64,000 nt of DNA from the NCBI GenBank assembly GCA_016192035.1, contig JACPUW010000014.1, positions 48,884 through 112,883 on the forward strand. The letters run 5' to 3'. Of the stretch, positions 36,346 to 45,978 are shown piece after piece. Every line of letters starts with the position of its first letter. Within the stretch, counting starts at the first letter, position 1. The notes beneath the pieces were generated by a model. That model saw nothing but the letters and a program-made list of their open reading frames with translations, was not told the origin of the DNA and did no database searches. This stretch comes from Bacteroidota bacterium (GTDB lineage Bacteria; Bacteroidota; Bacteroidia; CAILMK01; JACPUW01). The position numbers and the translations under genes are program-made.

Positions 36346-39156
36346 ATGGTAAACCCTTATCGCATGAAGCAGGTACAAAAGCAAAAGATGTCGCTGGCCA
36401 AAAAAGTAGCTATCGCCGGCAGTTTCTCCATTGTGTTGTCAATAGTGACAATACTCATTATTAAAATGGGATCGGTGGAGGATTCATCCGCTTCCATTGG
36501 TGATATATGGACCGGCGCGGTGAGTGCCGATTGGAACAACCCAAAAAACTGGGACGGTTCCAGCTTGCCGGGGCATGGCGCCTCTGTCACGATTCCCGAC
36601 AGTAAAAATCCTCCGATTGTTTCCGATGCGTCCAAGTTTACGCCCGGGCAGATTTATGTGGAGGCCGGCGGTTCCCTTAAAATCGTCGCAGATTTTGACA
36701 TCAAAGGGGATTTGATCTTGGATGAGAAATCCACTTGTATTGCCCGCAAAGGGGATTTTGCCATCGCAGGATCCATCGAGCTCTTGGGTGCCTATGCCAA
36801 ATTCATAGTGAGCGGTGCGGTCGTGAAGGCCAAGAACCTAAAATTGGTGTCAAGTGACGACTCGGATAGCACCTACGCCAAACTCACCAATGGGGAGCTT
36901 ACAGTTTCGGATAGCACCACGTTTGTGCGCGACAACTCTACTGGCAACCCAGGAGTGCGGGTTGTGGCAGGCAGTGCCACTTTCAATAAACTACTAAAAA
37001 CCGCATCAGGCTATGATGACGGCAACTATCGGTTTATCGTTACCGGGGGTGAAACCAACTTCATGGAAGACTTCATCATGAATGGGGGAAAGTTTAAGCC
37101 TACGGCCAGTGGCCCTTGTGACAAAGCCGATGACTGGAATGCAAAGACCGCCTATAAAAGGGCCAATACCGAACGCATCTATGTAGCCCATAAAGATGTG
37201 GTATATAGGATGAAACCCGCCAAGTATTGGTCGCAGGGCGAAGAGCCCGGATCCAAAAAAGGCAATCCGATCTGGGAAAAAGTTACATGCAAGGATTTTT
37301 GTGACTTGGCCAAAGATTGGTCCAGCGCCACCACTTATAAAAGGTCAAACGGCGGTGACGAAGTATTTGTGAGTTACAAGGGGGTTCTATATGAGTTGGG
37401 CACGGATGTATGGTGGTCACAAAATAATGCCCCTGACCAAAACCCAAAGTACTGGACCAAGCTGAAGCAATGCAGTGACTATGTGGAGCCCTCATGTGGC
37501 GATGTGGCGCAGTGGAACAGTGCCACGGAATATAAGCGCGTGAACAAGAGCGATGTGGTCGAGGTATTTTGGGACGGGAAGGTGTATCAAATGAAATCGA
37601 ACAAGTGGTATTCACAAAACAACGAGCCCGGTGCCAACGCCAGCATCTGGCAATACGTGGATGATTGCCCCGATAGCGACAACAGCGGCATTGCCAGGGA
37701 TAGCCTGTACTTAAACGCCGGCAAGGTAGCCTTTCACAAGGTTTGGACCCGCCCAGCCGGATTTACCTGCTACAATGGGGCTACCATTCACTTCAAGTAT
37801 AAATCTCAAAAACTCAAGCTCCAGAAAAACGATCAATACGAAAACCTGGTGATTGATAGCGGGGTGGAACTTGATGTGGAGGGAAATGTATTCGTGAGCG
37901 GTGAGCTAAATGTAGGCGGTACTTGCTCAGGTTCGAGTGTCATTCAACTCAACGGCAATTCAAAGCAAAAGATAACCGGCGGGGGAAGTGTGGCCCATAT
38001 CACCGTTAACAATACCAGCGACGTGGAGTTGTCCGACGATTTGATCATTACAGGGGCACTTACCTTGACCGAAGGAGACATAGAATTGGGAGACAACGAT
38101 ATACTCCTTAAGGGCACCACCACACATGGCAACTCCAATTCGTATCTAAAAATCAACGGTTCAGGGCGGGTGAAAGCAGTGGTGGGCAGTTCGCCCATTG
38201 TATTTCCAGTAGGGAGAAACCCCTATTTGCCTGTGGTTATTGATGATGGGGGCGGTGCAGAATATTCTGTGGGTGTGGTTGACAAGGTGTTTGCCAACCC
38301 AGAATCTGAATCCACGGAGCTCACTTCTGAGGCCGTGTCAGAAACCTGGCAAATCCAGTCATCTGAGTCAAAGACCAATGTGAGCATCACCATAGGTTGG
38401 GACCCAAGCCAAGAAATGACATCCTTTGGACGCAATTATTGCTTTGTGGGGCATTGGGAAGAGGGAGTGTCCAGTGCCTGGTCGCCGCTGGCCTACTCGG
38501 CTGCCACGGGTGATGGCCCTTACTTTAAGTCTTTTGTCCTTAGCTCCATGACTGCCAACCGATACTTCTTTGGCATAGGTTCGGGCAGTTCCGCACTTCC
38601 GGTGGAGTTTATTTACTTTGCTGTAGCACCCGTTCAGGGCAAGGCATCACTAACATGGGGCACAGCCACCGAAAAGAACAACGACTACTTTGAAATCCAA
38701 CGCTCTGCCGACGGGGTGGTTTGGGAACCTATAACTCAAGTAAATGGGTTTGGTAATTCCATAAACCCTATTGATTATCAGGCTTATGACGACCGTCCCT
38801 TGCCCGGAATGTCGTACTATCGCCTTAAGCAAGTGGATTTTGACGGCACCACCGATTACTCATCGGTAGAACAACTTAACATGGATGGGGCTGCTGGCCG
38901 CATAGGCATTGAATCTACGTATCCAAATCCATTTTCTGACCAACTTGCCGTGCGCTGCCAAGTCCCTGGTGCCGGCCTTGTCCTGGCCGAATTGGTGTCG
39001 CCTGCGGGGAGCACCGTGTGGCAGCAGGAATATGAAGTGTTTGAAGGTTCACAAGATATCCAGTTGGTAGGTCTTTCCGCCCTACAACCCGGTTATTATG
39101 TCTTGCGCCTTATTCAGTCGGGTGCCGTGGTCACCACCAAAGTGCTTAAAGGGTAA
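36346..39156 (+). CDS. T9SS cargo with three chitin-binding-like (CBM5/12-type) modules
   Basis: The protein has 936 residues from the ATG at 36346. The N-terminus is not a normal signal peptide: 20 basic residues (KQVQKQKMSLAKKV) precede one long hydrophobic segment, a signal-anchor-like form shared with the next gene. An SADWNNPKNWDGSSLPG segment opens a parallel-beta region. Three Cys-bounded modules (nt 37117-37668) follow, each with W.....YKR...V.V...V.Y.....WWSQ...P........W, close to CBM5/12 chitin-binding modules. Then comes a beta-strand region, an FN3-like domain (LTWGTATEKNNDYFEIQRSADG) and a T9SS sorting domain (TYPNPFSDQLAV). Binding of chitin or another polysaccharide is inferred. 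Confidence 0.82.
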   Translation: MVNPYRMKQVQKQKMSLAKKVAIAGSFSIVLSIVTILIIKMGSVEDSSASIGDIWTGAVSADWNNPKNWDGSSLPGHGASVTIPDSKNPPIVSDASKFTPGQIYVEAGGSLKIVADFDIKGDLILDEKSTCIARKGDFAIAGSIELLGAYAKFIVSGAVVKAKNLKLVSSDDSDSTYAKLTNGELTVSDSTTFVRDNSTGNPGVRVVAGSATFNKLLKTASGYDDGNYRFIVTGGETNFMEDFIMNGGKFKPTASGPCDKADDWNAKTAYKRANTERIYVAHKDVVYRMKPAKYWSQGEEPGSKKGNPIWEKVTCKDFCDLAKDWSSATTYKRSNGGDEVFVSYKGVLYELGTDVWWSQNNAPDQNPKYWTKLKQCSDYVEPSCGDVAQWNSATEYKRVNKSDVVEVFWDGKVYQMKSNKWYSQNNEPGANASIWQYVDDCPDSDNSGIARDSLYLNAGKVAFHKVWTRPAGFTCYNGATIHFKYKSQKLKLQKNDQYENLVIDSGVELDVEGNVFVSGELNVGGTCSGSSVIQLNGNSKQKITGGGSVAHITVNNTSDVELSDDLIITGALTLTEGDIELGDNDILLKGTTTHGNSNSYLKINGSGRVKAVVGSSPIVFPVGRNPYLPVVIDDGGGAEYSVGVVDKVFANPESESTELTSEAVSETWQIQSSESKTNVSITIGWDPSQEMTSFGRNYCFVGHWEEGVSSAWSPLAYSAATGDGPYFKSFVLSSMTANRYFFGIGSGSSALPVEFIYFAVAPVQGKASLTWGTATEKNNDYFEIQRSADGVVWEPITQVNGFGNSINPIDYQAYDDRPLPGMSYYRLKQVDFDGTTDYSSVEQLNMDGAAGRIGIESTYPNPFSDQLAVRCQVPGAGLVLAELVSPAGSTVWQQEYEVFEGSQDIQLVGLSALQPGYYVLRLIQSGAVVTTKVLKG

Positions 39157-39187
39157 ATACTCTCGGAGCGAAATCAAATTCAGGAAT

Positions 39188-39232
39188 AAAGTCCAATAAT
39201 GAGAACCGAATATTGTTATTGGACTTTTTCTT
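39188..39232 (+). terminator. Intrinsic terminator after the chitin-binding-like gene
   Basis: AAGTCCAATAA (39189-39199) and TTATTGGACTT (39216-39226) form a perfect 11-bp stem, followed by TTTCTTT. It lies 33 bases after the stop codon. Confidence 0.82.
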
Positions 39233-39411
39233 TCGTGTTTCGCCGCAGGGCTGTCCCGGGTCTTCTGCTCCAATACCCACTGAATTACAGAATGATGCGC
39301 TATAAACCTATGGTTATGACAGGACGTGGGGATAATGTTCAAAACTATTTCATTTAGAATCAAAGCCACTGGCAAAACTTTGGCTATCAAACATGCACTA
39401 AAGGTTTTCTT

Positions 39412-42400
39412 ATGGTTAACAGCAACTCGAAAGTTCACTTAAGGCAAAAACAAACCCTCAGCCTATGGCAGAAGGTAGCCATAGGTTCAGGAGCATCTGC
39501 CCTGCTTATAATCCTTCTTATCCTTGTGTTTAAAGGTGCTGGGGTTACTGAAGGCAATGCCGCCACTACCGGCGCATCAGATCCCAGCGATGCCGCTACT
39601 TCCGGCGGTTCGGGCGTGGCTTGGTCTAGTGCCACCAATGTGTATTCCTCCAACAATTCAGATGCCTATGCCAGCCTTAGTACCTCGGGGGGAAATAGGA
39701 ATAGCGAATACCTGGAAATCACTGGATTTGGTTTCTCTATCCCTTCCACGGCCACCATTGTGGGCATTGTGGTGAATATGGAAAAGGCCGCGTCTAACGG
39801 AAGTTCAGTGAAGGACTACAATATCTACCTGACCAAGAATGGCTCATCAAACACCGGCAGTGACTATTCAAACACATCAGATTATTGGGGTACCTCCGAT
39901 GCCGTGGAAACCTATGGCGGGGCTACCGATCTCTGGGGCACTACATGGGCCTACTCTGATATCAACAGTGCAAATTTTGGCCTTAGGGTGCAGGCCAGCA
40001 ATTATGCCGGAAGCAGCCGAACCGCTTATATTGACCATGTTACCATAGAAGTGTTCTACTCCATACCCATTACCGAAGGGCCAGGCGGAATCACCTCAAA
40101 CCTTTCGGCGTGGCTTGATGCAAGTGCCAACGTTACCGGCACCACCTCCATTACCGAATGGGGCGATTTGTCTGGCAATGACAACGACATGACCGCCGGC
40201 GGCTCGGCCAGTCCTGCTTTGGAAGCTGACTATGTCAATTTCAATGATGCCATTGATTTTGATGGTACCCAAGAGTATCTACAGGCATCGGCCGGTGGTT
40301 ACACAGATGAAGTGTTTATGGTAATCGTTCCCGATGACTTGGTAGATTATACCCTGGCTGACCAAGCCATATTTACTTCTAACTCATCGGCTTCCACGCC
40401 CTGCACTTTCCTGAGCTTGGGCAGCAGCACCTCAGGGCTGACCAATGAGGTGGTGGCCTGGGGCGTGGGGGGATCATCTACCTGGCGAAGGGGCCTTACC
40501 AGCACATCAGTTTCATCTCCGGCGGGCAAACCATTGTTAATCAATGTAAACAACAACAACGGGGGATCCACTACTTCCATATATGTGGACCAGGCCCAAA
40601 TAGCGAACGCCAGCAACGGCAGCTACCAAAACGCCGAAAACGACATGGCATTTCGGGTAGGAGGCAATGCCTACTACTGGGGAGGTTCCTATTATGATGG
40701 TAAGGTAGCCGAAGTCATTACCTATTCAGGCAGCCTGTCGTCAACGGATAGGATCAAAGTGGCTTCGTATTTGGCTGTGAAATATGGTATTACCATATCT
40801 GGTAATTACGTTCTTTCTGATGGTACTACCATTTGGAATGCCACTTCAAACGCCTCTTACCACAATGAAGTGGCCGCCATAGCCCGGGACGACGACTCGA
40901 GGCTTGACCAGCAAATCTCAAAAAGCCAATACACCGATGCCGCCATCACCATGGACAAGGGGGGCGCGTTTAGCAACGACTATGACGCCATAATCTGGGG
41001 CAATGACGACGGCAGCCTAACAATGGGTACTTCAAATGGATCAAACAACTATCCCGATGCTTCAAACAGGACATGGAAAGTACAAGTGAACGGCAGCCCT
41101 GGAACAGTTTCATTAACAGTTGACTTGGCCATGCTCGATATGACCGGCGGTGCAGCGGGCAACTACGCCTTGCTTATAGATGCCGATGGTGACTTTACTT
41201 CAGGTGCCACCGAGCACACATCGGGAGCTGCCCTTTCTGGAGATGATTTGACCTTTACCGGTGTGAGTTTTACCAATGGGTACTATTTTACCTTGGCACA
41301 GGAGGTCTATGACCCCTATCCAGGCGGGGTGTCAACCAGCATAGAAATGTGGTTGATGGCCAACGCCGATGCCTACTCGGATGCAGGAGCCACTACGCTG
41401 TCAGATGATGAAGACAATGTACTGGTTTGGAACGACCAGTCAGGCAATAGTTTTGATGTGGCAAGTGCAGGTAGTTCAGGAACATATCCCTATTTGGATG
41501 CGGGATCCATGAATTTTAACCCGTCCATCAAATTTGATGGAGGCGGCAACAGGCACTTGGCATCCCTTTCACAGCCCGTGGACGGCGACATGACTTGGTA
41601 TGTGGTGTACAAAACCAGACAAACCAGCGGAAGCAGCAACTTCTGGACTTGTCCTGCGATAGTTGGCGCGGAAAATAGTGGTACCACAAATGACTATTCC
41701 ATTTCACAAAATGCAGGAAAGCCATTTTTTAAGGGAACTGCAGGTGACAATTTTGGATGCGAATCAAGCACAGCCTTCAACGACGGCGACCCGGTAATCC
41801 TGGGCGCTACCAGGGTGCAAAATGCCAGTGGCACAAACTATCTCTATATTAATGGGGCACTGGCCGATACCTATGCCGCAGATAACAATTCCCTGTCTGA
41901 CCCATCCTCCGTTGGAATTGGCAACCACGACGACCCAGCCAGTGGCAGCCAGTTTGACGGCAGAATAGCCGAGGTCATCAATTTTTCTACGGCATTGTCA
42001 GAATCTGACCGAAACAAAATAGAAACCTACCTCGCCATGAAGTACGGTACCAGTGTGGCACACGACTATGTAAACACCAGTGGTACTACGCTTTGGGACT
42101 ATAGCGACAACACCACTTATCACAACCGCATGACCGGTATAGGACGTGATGACGAAACCACCCTGGACCAGCGCCAATCAAGGAACCACGGAGCCACCTC
42201 TGTGCTTACCATAGGATTGGGCAGCATAGCGGCTACCAACCAGGACAATTCCAATGCATTTTCGGCCAACCAGAGTTATGTGCTGGTAGGTGACGACAAC
42301 GACGACCTGACGGGCGAAAACGAAACAGATCAGGGCACCACCACCAATTCAGAAGTGATAGAGCGCAGGATAGCAAGGACTTGGATGCTTAGGGAAAGCG

Positions 42401-43215
42401 GTACGGTAGGCAGCTTGAGGCTGGTCTTTGATTTAAGGACTTTTCCAGGGGTACTACAAAACGCAGCAACTTATGACTATTCTGAGTTGAGATTGCTCAT
42501 AGATGCCGATGGGGTGTTTGCCTCTGGTGCATATAGCGTAAGCCCAACCTCTTACAACTACTCGGTAAGCGATACTTCCATCACCTTTGACTACAATTTC
42601 TCCACTGGGCTCACCTACTTTTCACTCGGCACTTTAGATGAATCGGGCTCCCCTCTTCCAGTAGAGTTCACCCATTTTGACGCCATACCATCCGGTGCTA
42701 GAGTGGAACTCATTTGGGGTACGGCCACCGAAACCAACAATGAGAGGTTTGAACTGGAGCGATCGGCCGACGGGCTTGCCTGGCATAGGATAGCCACCAT
42801 AAAGGGAGCTGGTAATTCTATAAACCCATTAGATTACAGTTATTTTGATAATTCCCCACTGGGAGGCAAATCCTATTACCGGCTTATGCAGGTTGATTAT
42901 GATGGCAAAACAGATTTCTCCGAAATAAGGGAGGTGAACCGAACCCTTACCGAACAGGTGTTTCAGGTAGAAACGGTGTATCCCAACCCATTTGCGGAGT
43001 CATTTACTGTTGACGTTTTGCTTTCAGAAGATGCCAAAGTGGTATTTGACTTGCTCAATACCAATGGCTCAGTGGTAAGGACTGAATCCCTGATTATGGG
43101 CCCTGAAGTGGGTAAATATTTGTTTGACAATTTGGCTGGCCTACCTTCAGGAAGCTATGTCCTTCGTGTGCAGGCCAACGGTAGGGCCCTGACCAAAAGG
43201 CTTATCAAACAATAG
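39412..43215 (+). CDS. Large T9SS cargo with repeated LamG/DUF8202-like units
   Basis: The protein has 1267 residues. The N-terminus (MVNSNSKVHLRQKQTLSLWQKVAIG) plus a hydrophobic segment resembles that of the preceding T9SS protein. A beta domain (about 60-215) is followed by two copies of a jellyroll plus repeat unit: in each, an LamG-like domain (EVITYSGSLSSTDRIKV; EVINFSTALSESDRNKI) runs into LAVKYG/LAMKYG and an ARDD or GRDD segment (DUF8202-like). The C-terminus has an FN3-like domain (LIWGTATETNNERFELERSADG) and a sorting domain (VYPNPFAESFTVDVL...LPSGSYVLRV). It is probably a surface protein; ligand unknown. Ser/Thr/Asn/Asp-rich, low Lys content. Confidence 0.82.
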   Translation: MVNSNSKVHLRQKQTLSLWQKVAIGSGASALLIILLILVFKGAGVTEGNAATTGASDPSDAATSGGSGVAWSSATNVYSSNNSDAYASLSTSGGNRNSEYLEITGFGFSIPSTATIVGIVVNMEKAASNGSSVKDYNIYLTKNGSSNTGSDYSNTSDYWGTSDAVETYGGATDLWGTTWAYSDINSANFGLRVQASNYAGSSRTAYIDHVTIEVFYSIPITEGPGGITSNLSAWLDASANVTGTTSITEWGDLSGNDNDMTAGGSASPALEADYVNFNDAIDFDGTQEYLQASAGGYTDEVFMVIVPDDLVDYTLADQAIFTSNSSASTPCTFLSLGSSTSGLTNEVVAWGVGGSSTWRRGLTSTSVSSPAGKPLLINVNNNNGGSTTSIYVDQAQIANASNGSYQNAENDMAFRVGGNAYYWGGSYYDGKVAEVITYSGSLSSTDRIKVASYLAVKYGITISGNYVLSDGTTIWNATSNASYHNEVAAIARDDDSRLDQQISKSQYTDAAITMDKGGAFSNDYDAIIWGNDDGSLTMGTSNGSNNYPDASNRTWKVQVNGSPGTVSLTVDLAMLDMTGGAAGNYALLIDADGDFTSGATEHTSGAALSGDDLTFTGVSFTNGYYFTLAQEVYDPYPGGVSTSIEMWLMANADAYSDAGATTLSDDEDNVLVWNDQSGNSFDVASAGSSGTYPYLDAGSMNFNPSIKFDGGGNRHLASLSQPVDGDMTWYVVYKTRQTSGSSNFWTCPAIVGAENSGTTNDYSISQNAGKPFFKGTAGDNFGCESSTAFNDGDPVILGATRVQNASGTNYLYINGALADTYAADNNSLSDPSSVGIGNHDDPASGSQFDGRIAEVINFSTALSESDRNKIETYLAMKYGTSVAHDYVNTSGTTLWDYSDNTTYHNRMTGIGRDDETTLDQRQSRNHGATSVLTIGLGSIAATNQDNSNAFSANQSYVLVGDDNDDLTGENETDQGTTTNSEVIERRIARTWMLRESGTVGSLRLVFDLRTFPGVLQNAATYDYSELRLLIDADGVFASGAYSVSPTSYNYSVSDTSITFDYNFSTGLTYFSLGTLDESGSPLPVEFTHFDAIPSGARVELIWGTATETNNERFELERSADGLAWHRIATIKGAGNSINPLDYSYFDNSPLGGKSYYRLMQVDYDGKTDFSEIREVNRTLTEQVFQVETVYPNPFAESFTVDVLLSEDAKVVFDLLNTNGSVVRTESLIMGPEVGKYLFDNLAGLPSGSYVLRVQANGRALTKRLIKQ

Positions 43216-43337
43216 GTGTTTATCACCCAAACCGCCAGTTTCACGTAATGAAAACATCAATCCATGCCTTTTTTACATACGCGGAGTAGGCATATTTTAC
43301 CTTTCCCACTATAACAGTATCACACCAAGCAACAACA

Positions 43338-43763
43338 ATGAGAATGGAACAAAAACAACGACAAATGGCCAACCTCCGGCTGGTATATGCGGCGGGCGGC
43401 ACCCTGGTAGTACTATTGGCTGCAGCCCTTATTTTTGGTGGGCAGCTATTCAAGCCTTCCGATTCAAAAGCCGGATCCGACAGCGACTTTGAAGCCTCGG
43501 GTGAATATTGGGTAGTCAACGACCTGAAAAATGCGGAATTCAATTCGGCCATTGATGTGGAAATCAACGCAAAATTCAACGGAATCCTTACAGCCAAGAT
43601 ATACAACGGCCAGGATGACATTTTGGTGAAAGAAAATATTGAATTGACCAAAGGCCTTAACAAACACCAAATTGACAACCTGGATAAGTTGCCAGCCGGT
43701 GAATATACCCTAGAAATCATTGGCGAGGATAAATCAGTGACCAAGACACTGGTCAAGCACTAG
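43338..43763 (+). CDS. Small membrane-anchored protein resembling a T9SS sorting domain
   Basis: The protein has 141 residues. A basic N-terminus (MRMEQKQRQMANLR) leads into one hydrophobic segment (about 15-37), then an acidic linker. The remaining 75 residues have the strand pattern of a T9SS type A sorting domain: FNSAIDVEINAKFNGILTAKIYNGQDDILVK, a conserved LDKLPAGEYTLEIIG, and a basic end TKTLVKH; the usual YPNP entry motif is missing. It is a small anchored protein after two large cargo genes whose N-termini look related. Whether it is a cargo, a decoy or a helper is unknown. Confidence 0.6.
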   Translation: MRMEQKQRQMANLRLVYAAGGTLVVLLAAALIFGGQLFKPSDSKAGSDSDFEASGEYWVVNDLKNAEFNSAIDVEINAKFNGILTAKIYNGQDDILVKENIELTKGLNKHQIDNLDKLPAGEYTLEIIGEDKSVTKTLVKH

Positions 43764-43792
43764 GCTTTCTTGATTTTCCCTTTCATAAGTTA

Positions 43793-43818
43793 GGGGGCAA
43801 TAACTGACATTTGCCCCC
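43793..43818 (+). promoter_or_regulatory. Hairpin directly before the mpl start codon
   Basis: GGGGGCAA (43793-43800) and TTGCCCCC (43811-43818) form a perfect 8-bp stem with a 10-base loop. The ATG of the Mur ligase gene follows with no spacer. It has no T tract, so a translation-control or RNA-stability role is more likely than termination. Confidence 0.45.
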
Positions 43819-45168
43819 ATGCGAGTACACTTGGTGGCCGTGGGAGGTGCCGTTATGCACAACCTGGCCATTGCCCTTCACAAAAACGGGCATATGGTTA
43901 CGGGCAGCGACGACGTGATTTTTGAACCGTCGCTTTCTAGGCTAAGTCAATATGGCCTTTTGCCCTCAGAATTTGGTTGGGATCCAGGGCGCATCCAAGT
44001 TGACATGGATGCCGTAATAGTGGGAATGCACGCCAAAGTCGATAATCCTGAGCTTATTAGGGCAAAGGAATTGAGTATTCCTACCTATTCATTCCCCGCT
44101 TTTGTATTTGAGCAGAGTAAGCAAAAGCTGCGGGTGGTAGTGGCAGGAAGTCACGGAAAAACCACCTGCACGGCCATGATCATGCATGTGCTGGCCCATG
44201 CAGGGTTGCGGTTTGACTATTTGGTGGGCAGCAGCGTAGATGGATTTGAAGATAGCGTACGCCTGTCCGATGCGCCTATCATCGTGTTGGAAGGTGATGA
44301 GTATCTCAGCTCTCCTTTTGACCTTAGGCCCAAGTTTGTATGGTATAAGCCCAACGTGTTAATGCTTACTGGTATAGCTTGGGACCATATCAATGTGTTT
44401 CCAACCAAGGAGCGCTATGTGGCCCCATTTGAACAGTTGGTGGCTGAGATGACCGAAGGTACTTTGGTGTATTTCTCGGGCGATGCCGAATTGAGGCGCA
44501 TAGTAGGGGGGCAGTTTAAGCCCAGCTTAATTGTAAAACCTTATGAAACACCAAAATATTTTGTTTCTAACGGACGTACTACGGTAGTGCATGAGGATTT
44601 ACAGGCACCGCTGTTGATTTTTGGCGAACACAACCTCCAGAATTTGGAAGGGGTACGTTTGGTCTGTGCGCAGCTTGGCGTACCCACCGGGCAATTCTTT
44701 GAGGCAATGACCTCTTTTGCGGGTGCTGGACGCAGGCTTCAACCCTTGGTGGATACCCCTAGCCTTAAGGTATTTAAGGATTTTGCCCATTCACCGAGTA
44801 AGGTGGCCGCCTCTGTAAATGCCGTGGCCAGCCAATACCCCGACCACCATGTAGTGGCAGTGCTGGAGTTGTTTACCTTCAGTAGCTTAAATCCCGATTT
44901 CTTGCCCCAATATGCCAATACCCTTGCGCCTGCAGGTACGGCGGCCGTGTTTGTAGATCCTGAAGCACTCCGCCGAAAGGGCAACCTGCAATTTACCCAA
45001 GTGCAAATTCGGGATGCCTTTAAGCGGCCAGACCTCCTGTATTTTGACAATCCAACCGCCTTGGAGGCATTTGTCCCTACCATCAAGCATCAAAAAATGG
45101 CCTTTGTGCTCATGAGTTCGGGCAACTGGGGCGGATTGGCCATGGACCGACTGCTGGGCATGGACTAG
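43819..45168 (+). CDS. mpl: Mpl-type Mur ligase (murein peptide ligase-like)
   Basis: The protein has 449 residues. Mpl joins recycled tripeptide (or a longer peptide) to UDP-MurNAc; Bacteroidota have close homologues labelled peptidoglycan synthetase. The N-terminal Mur domain (VHLVAVGGAVMHNLAIALHKNGHMVTGSDD) precedes the ATP-binding P-loop VAGSHGKTT (about 110-118). The central part has EGDEY and LTGIAWDHINVFPT, as in Mur ligases, and the C-terminal domain has DFAHSPSKVAAS with a role in closing the site. Together with the C40 peptidase elsewhere in the window it may serve muropeptide recycling. A hairpin abuts the start codon. The gap to the following exonuclease gene is short. Confidence 0.85.
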   Translation: MRVHLVAVGGAVMHNLAIALHKNGHMVTGSDDVIFEPSLSRLSQYGLLPSEFGWDPGRIQVDMDAVIVGMHAKVDNPELIRAKELSIPTYSFPAFVFEQSKQKLRVVVAGSHGKTTCTAMIMHVLAHAGLRFDYLVGSSVDGFEDSVRLSDAPIIVLEGDEYLSSPFDLRPKFVWYKPNVLMLTGIAWDHINVFPTKERYVAPFEQLVAEMTEGTLVYFSGDAELRRIVGGQFKPSLIVKPYETPKYFVSNGRTTVVHEDLQAPLLIFGEHNLQNLEGVRLVCAQLGVPTGQFFEAMTSFAGAGRRLQPLVDTPSLKVFKDFAHSPSKVAASVNAVASQYPDHHVVAVLELFTFSSLNPDFLPQYANTLAPAGTAAVFVDPEALRRKGNLQFTQVQIRDAFKRPDLLYFDNPTALEAFVPTIKHQKMAFVLMSSGNWGGLAMDRLLGMD

Positions 45169-45202
45169 GTCATTTATGCTTTTACAAGATACTTTTGTCC
45201 AG

Positions 45203-45976
45203 ATGAATCTCCTGCTCAAACGCCCCATCGTTTTTTTCGACCTTGAAACTACCGGGCTCAACATAGGAACCGACCGCATAGTGGAAATTTCCATGCTCAA
45301 AGTGGGGCCTAACGGAAATGAAGACATAAGGACCTGTCTTCTCAATCCCGAAATGCCCATTTCAGAAGAAGCACAAGCGATTCACGGCATTTCTAATGAA
45401 AAAGTGCGGGATAAACCCACTTTCAAGCAAAAGGCAGCCGATATAGCCAAGTTTTTGGAAGGCGCTGACTTAGCTGGGTTTAACCTGCTCAAGTTTGATG
45501 TGCCGGTGCTGGTAGAAGAGTTTATGCGGGTAGGCCAAGATTTTGACCTAAAGAATAGGAAAATCGTTGATGTTCAGCGTATTTTTCACCAAATGGAGAA
45601 AAGGACCCTAGAAGCGGCCTATGCATTTTACTGCAACCAAGCACTGGAGGGTGCCCATAGTGCCGAAGCAGATACCAAGGCCACATTTGAAGTATATAAG
45701 GCCCAGATTGAAAGGTATGATGAACTCCAGAACGATACGGCTTTTATACATGAGTTTACCGGTGCGCCTGCCGACAAGATGGTGGATATTGCGGGCCGTC
45801 TAGTCAAAAATGAGCACGGTGTGGCCATCATCAATTTTGGCAAATACAAGGGCCAGCCAGTAGAAGACGTGCTGCGCAATGACCCAGGGTACTATGGCTG
45901 GATGATGCGGGGCGATTTTCCGCTATATACCAAGAAGAAACTTACGGAGATAAAGCTGTCTATGAGGAATGCCTAG
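45203..45976 (+). CDS. DEDDh 3'-5' exonuclease (DnaQ-like)
   Basis: The protein has 257 residues from the ATG at 45203, giving MNLLLKRPIVFFDLETTG; an ATG at 45176 would add nine residues. The DEDDh motifs are DLETTG (Exo I), NLLKFDVPVL (Exo II) and HSAEADTKAT (Exo III, His with Asp). The C-terminal part ends in a conserved FGKYKGQPVEDVLRNDPGYYGWM segment found in bacterial exonuclease proteins of this type. It resembles the DNA polymerase III epsilon subunit, but a proofreading role cannot be told apart from a general repair exonuclease. It precedes mtaB by two bases. Confidence 0.85.
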   Translation: MNLLLKRPIVFFDLETTGLNIGTDRIVEISMLKVGPNGNEDIRTCLLNPEMPISEEAQAIHGISNEKVRDKPTFKQKAADIAKFLEGADLAGFNLLKFDVPVLVEEFMRVGQDFDLKNRKIVDVQRIFHQMEKRTLEAAYAFYCNQALEGAHSAEADTKATFEVYKAQIERYDELQNDTAFIHEFTGAPADKMVDIAGRLVKNEHGVAIINFGKYKGQPVEDVLRNDPGYYGWMMRGDFPLYTKKKLTEIKLSMRNA

Positions 45977-45978
45977 CC

